NCBI RefSeq assembly: GCF_037038585.1
Contig: NC_092560.1
Coordinates: 85,297,549-85,361,548 of the forward strand
Reading direction: 5' to 3'
DNA length: 64,000 nt
Origin: Patagioenas fasciata
Lineage: Eukaryota > Chordata > Aves > Columbiformes > Columbidae
Below the pieces are notes generated by a model. That model did not search any database. It was not told where the DNA came from and saw only the letters and a list, made by a program, of their open reading frames with translations. The translations under genes and the position numbers were made by a program. This document shows, piece after piece, positions 12,326-24,921 of this stretch; the first letter of the stretch is position 1; every line of letters begins with the position of its first letter.

Positions 12326-14626
12326 CGGCTCTGGCCGCGGTTCGTCACCGTCACACGGTTACTAAGCCCGCCAAGCATCCAGCTGATTTCCTAAATCTGC
12401 TTAGGTTGTGGCGCTATTAATCTGTTCAAGCCAATTCTGTAAACCCCGAACCATCTGTATTTGTGAAGATCATGGTTTATTTAGATTTCCTTTGTGTCTG
12501 CTGTCAGCGGATGATTGAAAGCGTAGGGATTTACAGTGCAAAGTCTACACGTTGGCACGTTGCAGTGACCTTCCAAGTAGCGTCTCCCAGTATTTGAGTA
12601 ACAGCTGGCACAGCTAAGTCCAGCAGGAAAACAAAGAACAGCTACAAAGAATGGGAATAGCTAAGCTTTTGCCATGTGGAATGGCGCAAGTAGTGGAAAC
12701 AGCAAAGCTTCTGCAGCTTTTCAGCCTATTCACCCGGCTTTTGTTTTATTTGTAATTACCACAGTTTTCTCGTTAAATACACAGCAATGTTTAGTCAACA
12801 TTTTTGTATCGAGTATGCATGGTATTTCCAGGATGTGATGAAGCAGTCACTAAAGGTCTGTCACCAACAAGCTCTTGAGGCCCCAGCGAGGACTCCAGGA
12901 GGAGCGTTCAGCACTCACACTGGGTCGCTGCTGCCGAGAACGGCTCCAGGGCCGGCTCTCACCGCACTGCAGCCTCCTGACATTTGGAAATGTAAGGAAT
13001 TGTTTCCCGTATGACACTGCTGGGGATGCCAAGGATTTGCTGAGGTGCTGACATAGATTTTCTAAGTATTCTGGCAGCACGAGACAACTGGCAGAGCTCA
13101 GAACATCTTTTTAGTTCTTTCTGTGTTGTTCATTATAGTGAACCTGATTGGATTACTAATGGGAGATGTATTGTTTTAACTTCCTTTAACATGCAATTGG
13201 CACAGAATAGTTTGTGAACTATTTCCAAGTTAATGTAAAAACCCCATAGGAGTGAATCTAAGGGCCCCGACGCAGCAGAGACAGAGAGCAAGTGCTTCAC
13301 CTGGAGCACGTGCTGAAGTGACTGCTGTTCAGCAAAGCGCGCCAGTGCAGAGCTGAGCGCTGGCCGGGCCGTTTGGCAGCCACCGCGCTCCCGGGAGGGT
13401 TTTCTGCTGTGTGACGCAGTGCACAGTGACAAGAAGCAGTGTCCGGTGGGCGCTGACAGCGCTGGAGGGGTTTGCCCTCCGCTGCTGCTCTTCCCTGCAT
13501 GAAGGGCTGTTCGGGTGCTACGTGGGTTCCCGTTTCGCTTGTTAAGAAGTTAAAATACTCAATGCTCCCTTCTCAAGTTTCACCACGTTGCAGGGAAATG
13601 TGTTCTTAGACTATTGCATTTTTTAGAGTGATGAAATGGGGCGGGTGAGTCAAGGCTGCTGTGCGGGACAGTGCGGGACACTGCCCCCGTCGCCCTGGGC
13701 TGTCTCACAGCAATAGAGGCGCTTTCACGGGCACATCTATTGGACTTTTTCAGATGTCTGCTGCAGGATGACGAGATGAATTGTGTTTCAAAAGCTCCTG
13801 CTTCTCTCTGTTGGGGATAAAAGGATCCCAGAGAAACTAGGTCGGATGAATTCCATCCCCGTGTCCATAAAAATGGAACCGGACAAGCAACCTGCAATAA
13901 AATGCAGAGCTGAAGGGATTGAAGAGCACAGTCTGCTAAAGGAAAACAAGTATATTTTAATTGTAAGTGGAAGTAATTCACTTCAAGCACAATGGAGCTA
14001 TAAGCTCGTTCACACTGGGGAAGTTCATAGCTCATAGATCTTGATATCATCAATTAATTGTGGGAAAAATAGAAAAATTACCTAGGAAGGGATAAGACCA
14101 ATATTAGCACAACAGTTAGAGTACAGTATTATATTTCAATCTGAGCTAAAAATCAAACAAACAAATACATATCTGATATAAATTAACGTTGATGGTGCAA
14201 TGCAGAAAAAGAAAAGTATATCACAAAAGTTATGTTCGGAGTATACAGGAAAAAGTAATTGAGAGAGATGGAGCAAGTGTGTTCCTTGGTAAAGGAGCAT
14301 TTCTGATCTCTGTCCTCGTCATCTTTCACACAGGTTCTGAGGAGGAGGTTTAGAAGACCTGCTGGGATGTGGAAGAGGTCCAGCACACCCTGGGATAGAG
14401 TGAGCTCCGTGAGCAGGCTTTTAAGAACACATTGAGCGCAAAGTGGGAAGTTTTCCTGTGTACCAGCATATTTTATGGATCTGTACAGTCAGCCCAGGGT
14501 CCGTGGCTGCTGGAGGACCCTGCCGAGGAGGCAGTTGAGAGGTGAAGAACAGGATCAGGCACTTCTCTGAGCAGGAGCAGCAGCTGCTGTGGTGCTGCTG
14601 ATGATGCTGCTGCCCCAGCCCAGCGC

Positions 14627-14870
14627 ATCGTTTGGTACCGGAGCTCCTCCCGCCACCCCTTCTGACAGAATCACCATCCACAGGCTCCAGGCATCACCGT
14701 CGTGCGGCTGTTTGGTACCGGAGCTCCCACCACCCCTTCTGATGGAATCACCATCCACAGGCTCCGGGCATCAACGTCGTGCGGCTGTTTGGTACCGGAG
14801 CTCCTCCCATCACCCCTCTCGCTGGAGACCTCCCGGGCAGGGCTGCATCCTCGGCACTCCCCGCTGCAGC
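14627..14870. repeat. About 77-80-bp tandem repeat, 3 copies
   Basis: TTTGGTACCGGAGCTCC recurs, with GGTACC at 14634, 14714 and 14791 (spacings 80 and 77). Units share ATCACCATCCACAGGCTCC and CGTCGTGCGGCTG. The third copy diverges after about 50 bp. Confidence 0.88.
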
Positions 14871-16569
14871 GTCTCACACAGTTGTATGAGAATCACCATC
14901 CATAATATATATTGGATCTATTTTTTCTCTGAAAATTTTAAATAATTAATGGGGCTTCATTATATAAAGAGACTAGTTATAAATCACTGGAGCTGCACCT
15001 GGAGATTTTTCATGTCAGCATTCTCACATGAATTACATCTCTCCAGGGCCATCTATTGTTCTAAATACAGTTCAGAAGAGGAATTATGCGTGTAGTATTC
15101 ATGGCCAAATAAACAAGTAATCTCCATCACAGATTTGATCCCAAAGCTTCACAATCCGGGGAGGTTGATGTGTTAGTGGCAGAGAGTGCTGATTTTCTGC
15201 TCCGTCATGAGAGATCCTCTCATTCAGCTTACGCACGTACGTGTTCCCCTGTGTATCACCAGATTTACAGCGTTTGGATTACAGTCCGGTTACAGTTGTT
15301 GGGTTACAGTCACCTATTCCCTTTTCGTTCTCCACTTCAGAAATATAACTGTTCTGGTATCCACGCCAGGTTCCCAGCATTTCCCGTTGCAGCTGATGCT
15401 CTCAGCTGCCAGTCCCTGCAGATACCGGCATGCAGAGAACTGAGCGGGTTACAAAACTGGCTGCAGAAAACAGTTGTAAGGACTCCTGAAATCATACCGT
15501 TGCAGTATCCCAGGTTCAGCTGAATTTCCCAAGACAGTCCTGCGGATGATTTGGACTCAGTTAACCTCTCTGTGGTCAGATCCCCAGGGAGAGGCAGGAC
15601 TTGTACTGATGCCAAACAGGCACCAAAGGCCATGGAAGAAACGGCCTTTTGAGAAAAGGGACTTGTGCTTCTGGAGCTGTAGCACAGAGTCTAAGGCAGA
15701 TGGAGGGGCCTGAAGAGAAGGACCCTTGTGGAGAGAATAATGGGAGAATCCCGACTTTGGGGATACCCAGGGGCCGAGAGCTGCTGGAGCAGCTGCTGTC
15801 AGAGCACCGAGGTGGGTGATGAACAGCATGGGCAAAACCGCTACACCTAGATTGGGGACTGATCTGAGCTCGGGAGAGAGACTATGAACACTGGATTGTT
15901 CCTGACATGAGAACCACTGACTGAGCCTGGGGCCCAGGGGGCTCCTTCGGACCTCAGCGTTGCGGGGACGCCTCGACAGAGCCTCCAGGGACGGGCACAC
16001 CAAGCAGCTCCCGAGGACGGTGCTGGGGAAGACCCTTCTGAGACGTGCCAGTTACCGACTACATCAGGTGAGGTTTATGGCCAGGAGACACGCGTGTGAG
16101 TACAAAGGCTAACGCTGTACGTTAACAGCTTGCCATTTTAGCTGTGGGCCCTGCTGTCTGGGCAGAGGTCAAATCCTTCCTTCCCCAGGAAGAGCTTTTG
16201 TAATGGCTGGAAAAAATCCTTCTGGCTTACGGAATGCTTGTGGAACCTCTCCAGAAAACGGGATCTCCCATTTCCCGTTCCCCTCGGCTCGGTGGAGCAG
16301 AAAACAGGTGTAAGATGATATCTGAACGTACAGAGGCTGCTGTGTCTGGCAAGCAGTGAGCCCAAAGCTCCTCCAGTGACCGGTTTTGTTAGTGGCCATT
16401 TACACTTTGCTGTAAAAGCACGGTAAGGGGAAAACCGTTCCCGGGCCATCGTGCGGGTTTTCTGTCCGTGATGGGTCAGGTTCAGGGGCTGCCGGCCCCC
16501 TGTGCTCTGCCGTGTTCCTCTCACTGGCTGTCCCCAGTGCTTTGCTAGCGTTTGCTGAAGGCAGACCCA

Positions 16570-16892
16570 GGTACCGCACAGCCCCGCTCCGGTACCGCCC
16601 TGCTCCGGTGCAGCCCCGCTCCGGTACCGCCCCGCGCCTGGTACAGCCCTGCTCCAGTGCAGCCCTGCTCCGGTGCAGCCCCGCTCCAGGTACAGCCCTG
16701 CTCCGGTACAGCCCTGCTCCAGTGCAGCCCTGCTCCGGTGCAGCCCCGCTCCAGGTACAGCCCTGCTCCGGTACAGCCCTGCTCCGGTGCAGCCCTGCTC
16801 CGGTACAGCCCCGCTCCGGTACAGCCCTCCCGGTACAGCCCCGCTCCAGGTCCCTGCTCCAGGTACAGCCCTCCTGGTACAGCCCCGCTCCG
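16570..16892. repeat. 16-bp GC-rich minisatellite next to the promoter island
   Basis: About 20 units alternate between GGTACAGCCCTGCTCC and GGTGCAGCCCCGCTCC, with occasional shorter or longer units. The array ends about 380 bp before the CpG island and about 1.06 kb before the NEDD4L ATG. The minus-strand frames through it (GAGLYRSGAVPEQGCT-like) are repeat artefacts. Confidence 0.93.
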
Positions 16893-17125
16893 GCTGCCGT
16901 GCCGAAGGGCGGGGACAGGGGGTCCTTCCCGTGTCACCAGCTCCACGTGGCTTTGTGAACGCATCGCGCACTCCGAAGTGAGCGGAGTGCACATCAGTTG
17001 TTCCGCTGTAAAAGCATAAATGGGTTTGAAACGGCTCTCACGTCAACTATAGCTCATTAGCCTCTACTTAAGAACTATTATATTGCCAAAAGATAACAGC
17101 GAGATAGTAAACGAGCGATTAGCGC

Positions 17126-17135
17126 GGGGCGGGGC
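17126..17135 (+). promoter_or_regulatory. Isolated GC box at the island's 5' shore
   Basis: GGGGCGGGGC stands in otherwise moderate-GC sequence about 830 bp upstream of the NEDD4L ATG. It is a perfect GC box, but a chance match is possible in this GC-rich window. Confidence 0.35.
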
Positions 17136-17509
17136 CGGGCGCCAGCTGAAGAGGGATCAGAAGTCAAACAAGGAAGCGATTTAGAACCCGAGTGTGACTT
17201 GGCTTGGCCCGGGAGTAACCTCGCTGGAAATGCCCTGCGTGCTGTTTCCTCAAAACGCCCCGTGTTCGCTGGTGAGCGAACGGTGAGGGGTGGTCCCGCT
17301 GCCCGGACCTGCGAACCTGCCCCGCGCAGGCGGGGGCTGACCGGAAAACACCTCGAGCCGGGAGCGCTGCCCGCAGCCTCGGCCCCGGGACCCCCGCGGC
17401 CCGTCCGGGATCCCCGCTCCGGGATCCCCGCTCCCGCCCCGCCCGATCCTCGCGCAGCCGCTGCCGCCCGCCGGGGGGCGCGCGCTCCTTGAGCCGTTGC
17501 CGGCGCGCG

Positions 17510-17534
17510 GGGGCGGAGCGGGAGGGGCGGGGGC
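17510..17534 (+). promoter_or_regulatory. Pair of GC boxes (candidate Sp1/KLF sites)
   Basis: GGGGCGGAG at 17510-17518 and GGGGCGGGGGC at 17524-17534 lie about 430 bp upstream of the NEDD4L ATG, inside the CpG island. They match the GC-box consensus. A transcription start somewhere between here and the ATG is likely but not proven. Confidence 0.5.
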
Positions 17535-17956
17535 GCTGCCCGCGCGCTGCCCCCCGCGCTTTGTTCCGCTGCGCGCGCTCCTTCCCGCCTCGCGCGCGGC
17601 CGGCGGGGCCCGGGCGGCAGCGGATCGGGCGGAGCGGGCGGGCCCGGCGGGGCCTCCCCCCGGAGCCGCCTCCGCCCCCGCCCCGCTGGGCCGCCGGGGC
17701 TCCCGCCGCGGGCAGAGCGCGTTCCTGCGGCCGTCCTGAGCCTCAGTCGCCGGCAGCAGCGCGGGCGGGCCCCAGCGCCGCCCCCGAGCGGCGGCCCCGG
17801 GCGGCGGCCCCGGGCGGCACCGCCCCCGGCCCCTTCCCGCTGCCGCTCGGCTCCCGCCTTCCGCCGCCCGCGGGCGAGGAGCAGCAGCGGCGGCCGCCTC
17901 ACCTGGGCCGGCCGGGCGGGAGCGGCGCCCGGCGGGACGCCCCGCGCAGCGGCTCC

Positions 17957-18004
17957 ATGGCGACCGCGGCGGTGGAGCCGGTGTACGGGCTCTCCGAGGA
18001 CGAG
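17957..18004 (+). CDS. NEDD4L: NEDD4L coding exon 1 (N-terminus of the E3 ubiquitin ligase)
   Basis: This exon encodes the first 16 residues, MATAAVEPVYGLSEDE, and ends in phase 0 at GAG|gtgggt, a good donor. From memory, mammalian NEDD4L starts MATGLGEPVYGLSEDE, so 13 of 16 residues agree. The paralogue NEDD4 starts with a clearly different ..VFGLLEDE.. sequence. The ATG is the first in its frame after a TGA at 17273, and I see no ATG in any + frame between about 17232 and 17957. That leaves a long GC-rich leader with no upstream start. The Kozak context is mixed: T at -3, G at +4. NEDD4L is a cytosolic and membrane-recruited HECT E3 ligase that ubiquitinates PY-motif proteins such as the epithelial sodium channel. 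This exon precedes the C2 domain of the long isoform. The transcription start and the 5' UTR boundary cannot be fixed by eye. Identity is confirmed by exon 2 on the same strand with matching phase. Confidence 0.93.
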
Positions 18005-18958
18005 GTGGGTCGGGGCGGGGGCGGCTCGGGGTGGGCTCGGCCGGGGGCGGCAGCGCGTGTGCCCGCGCCGCACGTGTGCGCGCCCGTGTGCCGGTGCGGG
18101 GCCGCGCCCGCCCAGCGCCATTAGCGCGGAGGGGGAGGCCGGGGCAGCCGGGCCCGGCGGCGGTTCCGCCGGCCGGGCGAAGGTCGAGGGTCGGTCCGGG
18201 AGGGCGCCCGGCGAGCCCGCCCCGCGGGGCCCCGCGTCCCCCGGCGGCGCCGCCGGCAGCAGCCGCGGGCGGGCGGGCAGGCGTGGCGGCGGGTCCCGGT
18301 GAGCGCCGGTGGTGCCGCCACCCGCCGAGCACCGGCAGGTCCGTCCGCCCGGAGCCCTCGGGCCGGGCCTGGCTGCCCGGGGCGCGTTGCCGGAGCGGCT
18401 CGGGGGCCCGGCCGCCGGTTGCAGCCCCGCCGCAGAGCGGTTCCCGGGGCCGCGTCCGCAGTGGCAGCGCTTCCGACGGGCGCTGGCGGCGAACAAAGAG
18501 CCGGGGTGGCGGGGGAGATGCCGTGGGTGGGAGCAGCCGCCGGTGTCCCCGGGCAGCGGCAGAGGCCGCTCGGGCTTGGAGACCCGCCCGTTCCCCGCCG
18601 TGCCCGCACCCGGTGCCCAGCACAGGCTGGTGCCCAGCGCAGATGGAGCTCGGTGAACTGGGCAGGACGCTGATAGCTAATCACCGTGTTCGGGCTTATC
18701 AACCCATGTCTTCTGCGGAACCGCATGCAGCACTAACAAATTAAATATGCATAGGCAGAACAGTCCGCTTTATCTTGCCTGAATGTGAAAAATTGTAGTT
18801 AATGCCCTTTCCTTTCCTCGGTGAGGTACTCCTCCTTCTTAGCGGGCAGTGTGTTAAAGCCTCAGGAGAGGGACAAGCTGTATCACTGTTCTGTGACTTG
18901 GGCATGTCAGCTGTCAGTATCAGGTATATTGCTGGCCCTGGGTTGCATTCTACAGGAA

Positions 18959-18983
18959 TGAATAATAACAACAATAACAATGT
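18959..18983. repeat. (AAT/AAC)n trinucleotide microsatellite
   Basis: AATAATAACAACAATAACAA is a short imperfect A-rich trinucleotide tract just downstream of the CpG island, in intron 1. Confidence 0.8.
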
Positions 18984-20173
18984 CATGTCCGGTTTTATGG
19001 ACACAAACACGAAGGACTCTCTGCCAGTCTCCATGCTAGAGAAGAAACTGGCATAAAAAAGGAAAAATCTTGTGACTGTAGAAGCTGCCAGGCGTTTTAT
19101 TACCTATTACATTTGAACGACTCCAAATCGAGATGACTGTACTGTTTAGTTGGAAAGGAGGTTCTTTGGCTGGAGTGAGTGTTTTTGTAACGGGGTGGTT
19201 CTGCTTTTGTTGATTTATACAGCGCTGAGAGCAGTCTGGTTTAAATGCTGTGTATGTGTGTGAAGGTGGGGGAGAGGAGAGCAGAGCATGCTGCAGGAGC
19301 CTGGGGCGCTTAGACAGCGAGCAGAGTCCAGGAGGATGTTTTTCCCCTGGGTCGTTTCCATGAGCATTCAGGTGAGGCGGAGCCCAGGCGGCAGGACCAG
19401 GACCGTGTCTGTGCCCCGGGCTCTGCCCTGGGCTGCGGGGCAGCCAGTGGGGACTGACACCCCGAACCGTGGGGGCGGTGGTGGCCACGGGCTGTTGTGG
19501 ATTTGAGGATATCAGCAGGTGCGATCCGTGAGGAGAAGGGGAACCCGCGAACTGTCCTGCTGTGTCCCCTGAGAACGGAACGCCGCAGCCTGGCTGCTGC
19601 TTTTTGTCATGCACTGGCTGATACCTTTTGTCTCTGCCTCCTGCCTCGGCTGCTGGTACTTGCACAGAATGCTAAAGAGGCGAGTACACGGAAAACTCGG
19701 CCGGACGGAGGAGCGGAGCCGCTGCCAGGCTCTCCCCGGGGAGCCAGGGCCGTTGTGCGGCGGTGCTCACGTCCCACCCCGGTACTGGGGACCTGCCTGC
19801 GCAGGGGTCGTGGTGCTCCAGGAAGGAACACGTGTCTGCCGCTCCCGTCCTGCGCTGAAACCGAGCTGTTTGGACAAGAGCTGCTTGGAAAAGCGAGGCT
19901 TTGCCGTCTCTGCCATGACCTGTCATGGTCCCGTGCCATGGGTGCAGCGATGGCCTCAGTCGCTGTACCTGCAAGGAGCAGTGCGCTGATTCTTTGGTTT
20001 CTGAGGTGCTGTACAATGTGATGGTGCTGGACGCTTTGCAGAACGGAGATCCTGGAAAAATACATCAGGAGGCCGCAAATGGAAATGGGGTGGAAGAAAA
20101 AGACAAAGGGACAGGGAGAGGGAGGGCACGGAGGGGAACACGGCCGTGTTACACAGCCCCGCGGGCTGTGCGT

Positions 20174-20709
20174 TCAGACACCAACAGTCCGAACCGCTGT
20201 CGAGGCCGTGCTGAAGCTGTGGGCACGGGATCGACTGTATCACACCCCAACAGCCCGAACCACTGGTGAAGCTGTGGGCAGAGGAACGGCTGTATCACAT
20301 ACCAACAACCCGAACCACTGGTGAAACTGTGGGCACAGGATCGACTGTATCACACACCAACAGCCTGAACCGCTGCTGAAGCTGTGGGTAAAGGAACGGC
20401 TGTATCACACACCAACAGCCTGAACCGCTGCTGAAGCTGTGGGCAGAGGAACGGCTGTATCACACACCAACAGCCTGAACCGCTGCTGAAGCTGTGGGTA
20501 AAGGAACGGCTGTATCACACACCAACAGCCAAGGAACGGCTGTATCACACACCAACAGCCTGAACCGCTGCTGAAGCTGTGGGCAGAGGAACGACTGTAT
20601 CACACACCAACAGCCCGAACCGCTGCTGAAGCTGTGGGTAAAGGAATGGCTGTATCACACACCAACAGCACGAACTGCTGGTGAAGCTGTGGGCAGAGGA
20701 ACGGCTGTG
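20174..20709. repeat. 55-bp minisatellite, about 10 copies
   Basis: Units contain GCTGTATCACACACCAACAG followed by CCGCTGCTGAAGCTGTGGG. TGTATCAC recurs at 20291, 20346, 20401 and 20456 (55-bp spacing). One unit near 20520-20540 is internally deleted. Confidence 0.93.
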
Positions 20710-23700
20710 CGAGGGGAGTCTCCCGGGGAGGGCGGCTGTAAGCAAGTTCCTTGGCGGCGCATCGGAAGAGCGGCTCAGAAGGGCAGGTACACTCACAGTT
20801 TCGTTGCACGCGTTGTTTGTGGGTAACGACTTCCCATTAGTGTTGGCTCAGATTTGAGCTGTTTTGTTTTGAAAAGCAAAATCTCTTTGCAAGTCTTGAG
20901 AGGCCGAATGATGAATGTGGCCATATTTAGACTATTCATTTTCCTGTGTTCCTAGCTTGGTTCCTACTTCGTTCTTTAAGTAGGGCTGTAAGTAGGCCTT
21001 ATGTAGGACTACCTGTCCTAGTGCATTTGCTGGTTGGAAGAAACAGTTATTTAAGTGTAAGCTAGACTTTCTTAATGGCTTCCCATTAAAATTGCAGTCT
21101 CTCTTACAAATAATTAAGCATAGACTTAACTTCTACTTGCACAGGAGGTGTACATGTCAGTAGGCCTACTTCATGTCTTAAATTAAGCACATGCTTAGGT
21201 GTTTGCAGGGTTTGTGCCCACATTAATCTGTGAATAGCTGTAGTTCTCAGAGGATACCTTCAGTTTGGGCATCTGTTCTTGTTTTTGCTCAAATACTCTG
21301 ATAGGCGTTAAGACACTCGGCAGTTTGGGGACCTACTGAGTCACAGATGACAAGCCAACCGTTGCATTTAGCCACTCTCAGACTGTGTTTTTCTTCAAAT
21401 GCCGTTTGCATAAATCTGCCTCTTTGTGAATAGGAGCTATAAAATATTTAGATTAATCTATTAGTTAAAATTAGCCGTAAATCAAATGGGCTGTGTATGG
21501 TTTTTCACTGTGGGGGGGACTTCAGCTCTGGCACGGGCTGCCCGGATAGGTGATCCTTGAAGAAAGAGCATCTCTTCATTTCAAAGTACAGGCAGAAAGA
21601 GTTGGCATGGGAGACTGTTCTGTGCAGTTCCAGCATTCTTCTCTTTGCCGTTCGGCTTCCATGGCTTGCGATTGAATAAAATGAAATTGCAGGCTTCCTA
21701 CTGAGATGACGTTTTGTCATGCATTAGAAATTGTCAAAAGGGAGCTTATGTTCAGGAAAATATCTTGATGTGTGAGATATAATTACATGTGCCTTAAAAT
21801 AAATAGTTCTGGATACAGTCACTGCAGCTTAACCTTTTTTTCTCATCTTAATTCTTGTGCACTGTACTGGGCAAAGTCTTGTGTGTCGGAAGCGAATCCC
21901 AAAGGCGTTCAGCTCCTGCTTTTGATGGGTGCAGCTCTGGGTAAACACAAGCAAAGCCAGGTCTGGGCTGCGATGGACGGGATGAGTTCCTGTAGAGCAG
22001 AGGCTGACCTGTGCTTCGTCTGGCTCCGTGGTGAAGAGCGAAGATGTGCCGCGGTGGGTCGTGGCGAGTCCAGCGTGGGCCATGGCGCGATGAGCGTGGC
22101 TGCGACGTGACGGACAAACCGCTTCAGAACGGGCGCGTGGGGTGGTGGCTCTGGTGGTGGCGTGTTCCTGGTGGGCTCGTTGCTCTGCAGGGGTGGTCCT
22201 GGAGGGCGTCTCCTTCCCTGTTAACTAACGTCCTGCTAATGGAGTTGGTCTGTGTGTTTTGGTGCCGTCCGCGGGGCTGCGAAGGCTTGGGAGGGAATCT
22301 GCTATTGCACCGTGTACCGGTTCGCTGTCTTTATTACTTTATTATGTTCCCTCCCTGACTTGAGCTGATGACGAAGCAGTGACGTGGGGGTCCGTGCTGG
22401 ATTGCTCTACTTTGCCTTTTCAGCAAACCATGCATTTCGAACTAAGCGTGATGGCGCGTCGTTGGGAGAAGTGTCCGCGTTCTGGATGGTTGGAATTAAC
22501 CTTGAAGGCGACGTTTCCCGACCCGTTGCCTGGATGGTGAACCTGTCCCTTGCTGCTCAGCCGGTTTGGGGACAACGTCCGGCTCAGCTCCCGGCTTGTG
22601 AGCAGCAGGAGGCTTTTATGTGGGAAAAGCCCTTGATCTCCTGAGCCCACGCACCTGTCGTGACCAGCGCTGCGATCACAGGCTCCTTCTGCTCTCAATG
22701 CACTGGTTATGTAAAAGCCAGCAGTGTTTCATCAGTGTGAGCAGGGGCCTCCCTTGGTCACCACAGTGACACAGTGTTTCAGTAATAAGCAATTCAGGAT
22801 AGTAACTTATTTATTGACTTTTTAAATGGGGAAAAAAAAAATCTGGATTGGTTTTATAGATTCTAAGTGCATTGCCTGCTCAGGGACAGGACGTAAAACT
22901 TTAAATAATGATTAAAAAGTCCAGTCAAGAAAACATTTAATAAATGAAAGGGCTTGCATATCTACTTGTTGTGGCACAGTAACAAAATTAATAGGCTGTG
23001 CTTCCCAGTAGGTCAATAGATTTTTTTTACAAAAGCTTGCATTTTAAACCTGCTTTTAATGCGTTGTCAGCACGTTTTGGCCACTGCTGCTGGGCAAAGT
23101 GTAGGTGTAATGTAAAGAGGTTGAGGGTGGTTGGTGTGAAGCGGTGGGTCTGGAGCGCGGCAGCGCGGGGTTGACGTGTCCGCCCGCTCTCCTGGGCAGC
23201 ACTGGGTGCTGCCCGCGGTCAGGCCCCTGTTCCCACGGATGCGCCGGTGCCGGAGGCCGAGGATCTCGTTGGGAGCGGTGTTTTCCAGCTCCGTGTTGTG
23301 GGCTGGCCGTTGGAGGGCACTGTGTCATGGCGAATGGAGACGCAAGGTGACGGTGTTCCTGCCAGGTACCGTTTCCCGGGGAGCGGCCGTGGGTGCTGCC
23401 CGGCCTCCCCTCGGCTCCTCCGGCAGCTTCACGGAGCGCGGATGGCGTTCTTGTGTGCTTTGTTCTGAAAACACAGCCAGGCCTGAGCTGAGTACCAAAG
23501 GAGCTTCGCTGTCAGAAGGGAATAAACCGAGTATCTTGGGATGTTGTGGGAAGGAGTGAACCACTGCAGCTTCCGTTTGGAGCTGCATCTTCAGACAACA
23601 AGAGGTTCAGTGGGTTATGATATTTATCCTTTGTAAACCAAATACAGCTCTCTGTGCGAGATGGCTGTCTGCGCAGGGGAGGCTCGGAGGCTGTGGGACG

Positions 23701-24173
23701 CGGATGTTATCCTGATTCGTGTTGCTCTTGTGGGTGTCGCTGGAGCCGTGGGCCTTGCTCTGTGCTGGTGTCACAGGACCCGATGGGGCTGCAGCTCTTG
23801 GCAGCTGATTTCAGCTGGATCGGGCTAAACTGACAGCTCTTAGTCCTGAGGGATTGTGTGGGGCCAAGGCCTCTTGCTTATTAAACTCTGTGCCACGCGG
23901 GCTGGGACTCTCCTGAGGGAGCTGGAATCCTCCAGGCCTCTTACCTAACAGCGTCGGTCAATAACAAGTTGTAGATGCAATATCAATGTGGAGCAGTGGT
24001 TTGATTTAGTTACAGTTTTGTAAATATTTGTGTCGGTGAACAGAGAAAATCTCACTGACTTTCTGAAATTTCAGCTTTCGCTTTCACTGCTACTTCCTGT
24101 TAACTCTTTGTTTTAATTGTGTTGAATGAGAGAGTCTTGCTGTAGCAGTCACAGCGCGCTCCCTCCCATCAGC

Positions 24174-24537
24174 CGGCGCCCGGGGCCGGGGCTCTGTCCC
24201 GTCCGCAGGGGCCGGGGACCGGGCGCTGTCCCGTGGGGCCAGGGGCCGGGGACCGGGCGCTGTCCCGTGGGGCCAGGGGCCGGGGACCGGGCGCTGTCCC
24301 GTGGGCTGGGGCTCTGTCCCGTGGGGCCGGGGGCCGGGCGCTGTCCCGTGGCCCAGGGCTGGGGCTCTGTCCCGTGGGCTGGGGCTCTGTCCCGTGGGCC
24401 CAGGCGCTGTCCCGTGGGCCGGGGCTGGGGCTCTGTCCCGTGGGCTGGGGCTCTGTCCCGTGGGCTGGGGCTCTGTCCCGTGGGGCCAGGGCTCTGTCCC
24501 GTGGGCCCAGGCGCTGTCCCGTGGGCCAGGGCCGGGT
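24174..24537. repeat. G-rich irregular minisatellite, about 20-35-bp units
   Basis: Blocks of GGGGCTCTGTCCCGTGGG alternate with GACCGGGCGCTGTCCCGTG and GGGGCCAGGGGCCGGG. The + strand carries many runs of three or four G at short spacing, so G-quadruplex formation is plausible. Confidence 0.9.
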
Positions 24538-24921
24538 GCACTCCCGACCATGCTGCTCTCTGGGGAGCGGGGCAGGAATGCAGCTGCAGTTGGGCGCCTC
24601 CTCCGCTCGAGCACCGGTGGAAAGGAATGTGGTTTTACTGCTGGCGGGACTTGAGCTGCTGCCATTTCGTTGTTAGAACCTGGAGGGGGTTTTACCCTCA
24701 GCGAGCCCAGGGCTGCCCTTTCAGGAGCGTGGACCCGGGCTGGCCCTGGGGCTCCCTCCCCTGCTCCCTCCTCTGCTTCTCTCCCCTCCCGTAAAGGAAA
24801 ACAAAACCTTAGGAAAGGGATTGTTTTCCGCAAAGCAGCAACAATTTGCTTGTAATTCATTTTCTAGTAAGAGATGTGGTTAAACTGCACAGGCCTGGAA
24901 GCGAACCGCAGTTAAAATAGT

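Larger units (their letters stand above)
1..17269. other. Upstream flank of NEDD4L, no gene recognised
   Basis: Outside the listed arrays the flank consists of unique stretches 520-2071, 2224-6736, 9278-11752, 12326-14626 and 14871-16569. None holds a reading frame with recognisable protein homology, paired splice sites around coding sequence, or an RNA gene I can identify. The region 4840-5045 is AT-rich. In mammals ATP8B1 lies upstream of NEDD4L in the opposite orientation, but I see no ATP8B1-like coding sequence here, so the flank is probably intergenic. Confidence 0.6.
17270..18640 (+). promoter_or_regulatory. NEDD4L: NEDD4L CpG-island promoter, 5' UTR and start of intron 1
   Basis: Sequence from about 17270 to 18640 is very GC-rich with dense CpG, in sharp contrast to the AT-richer DNA at 16990-17110 and after 18720. 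Coding exon 1 lies in its middle. No TATA box is evident. G/C-rich Sp1-type boxes are present upstream of the ATG. This is the usual form of a vertebrate housekeeping-type promoter with dispersed starts. The boundaries are judged by eye. The stop-poor composition produces long spurious frames on both strands, including one of 472 codons on the minus strand (17078-18496). Confidence 0.85.

Noticed and set aside
17489-18124. 211-codon plus frame containing the NEDD4L start in its middle
   Set aside because: It lacks an ATG before 17957 (it opens at a TTG) and reads through the splice donor at 18005 into intron. Only 17957-18004 is coding.
17078-18623. Minus-strand frames of 472 and 457 codons across the promoter
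   Set aside because: The Pro/Arg/Ala/Gly-rich translation is the expected result of a stop-poor CpG island. NEDD4L exon 1 occupies the opposite strand.
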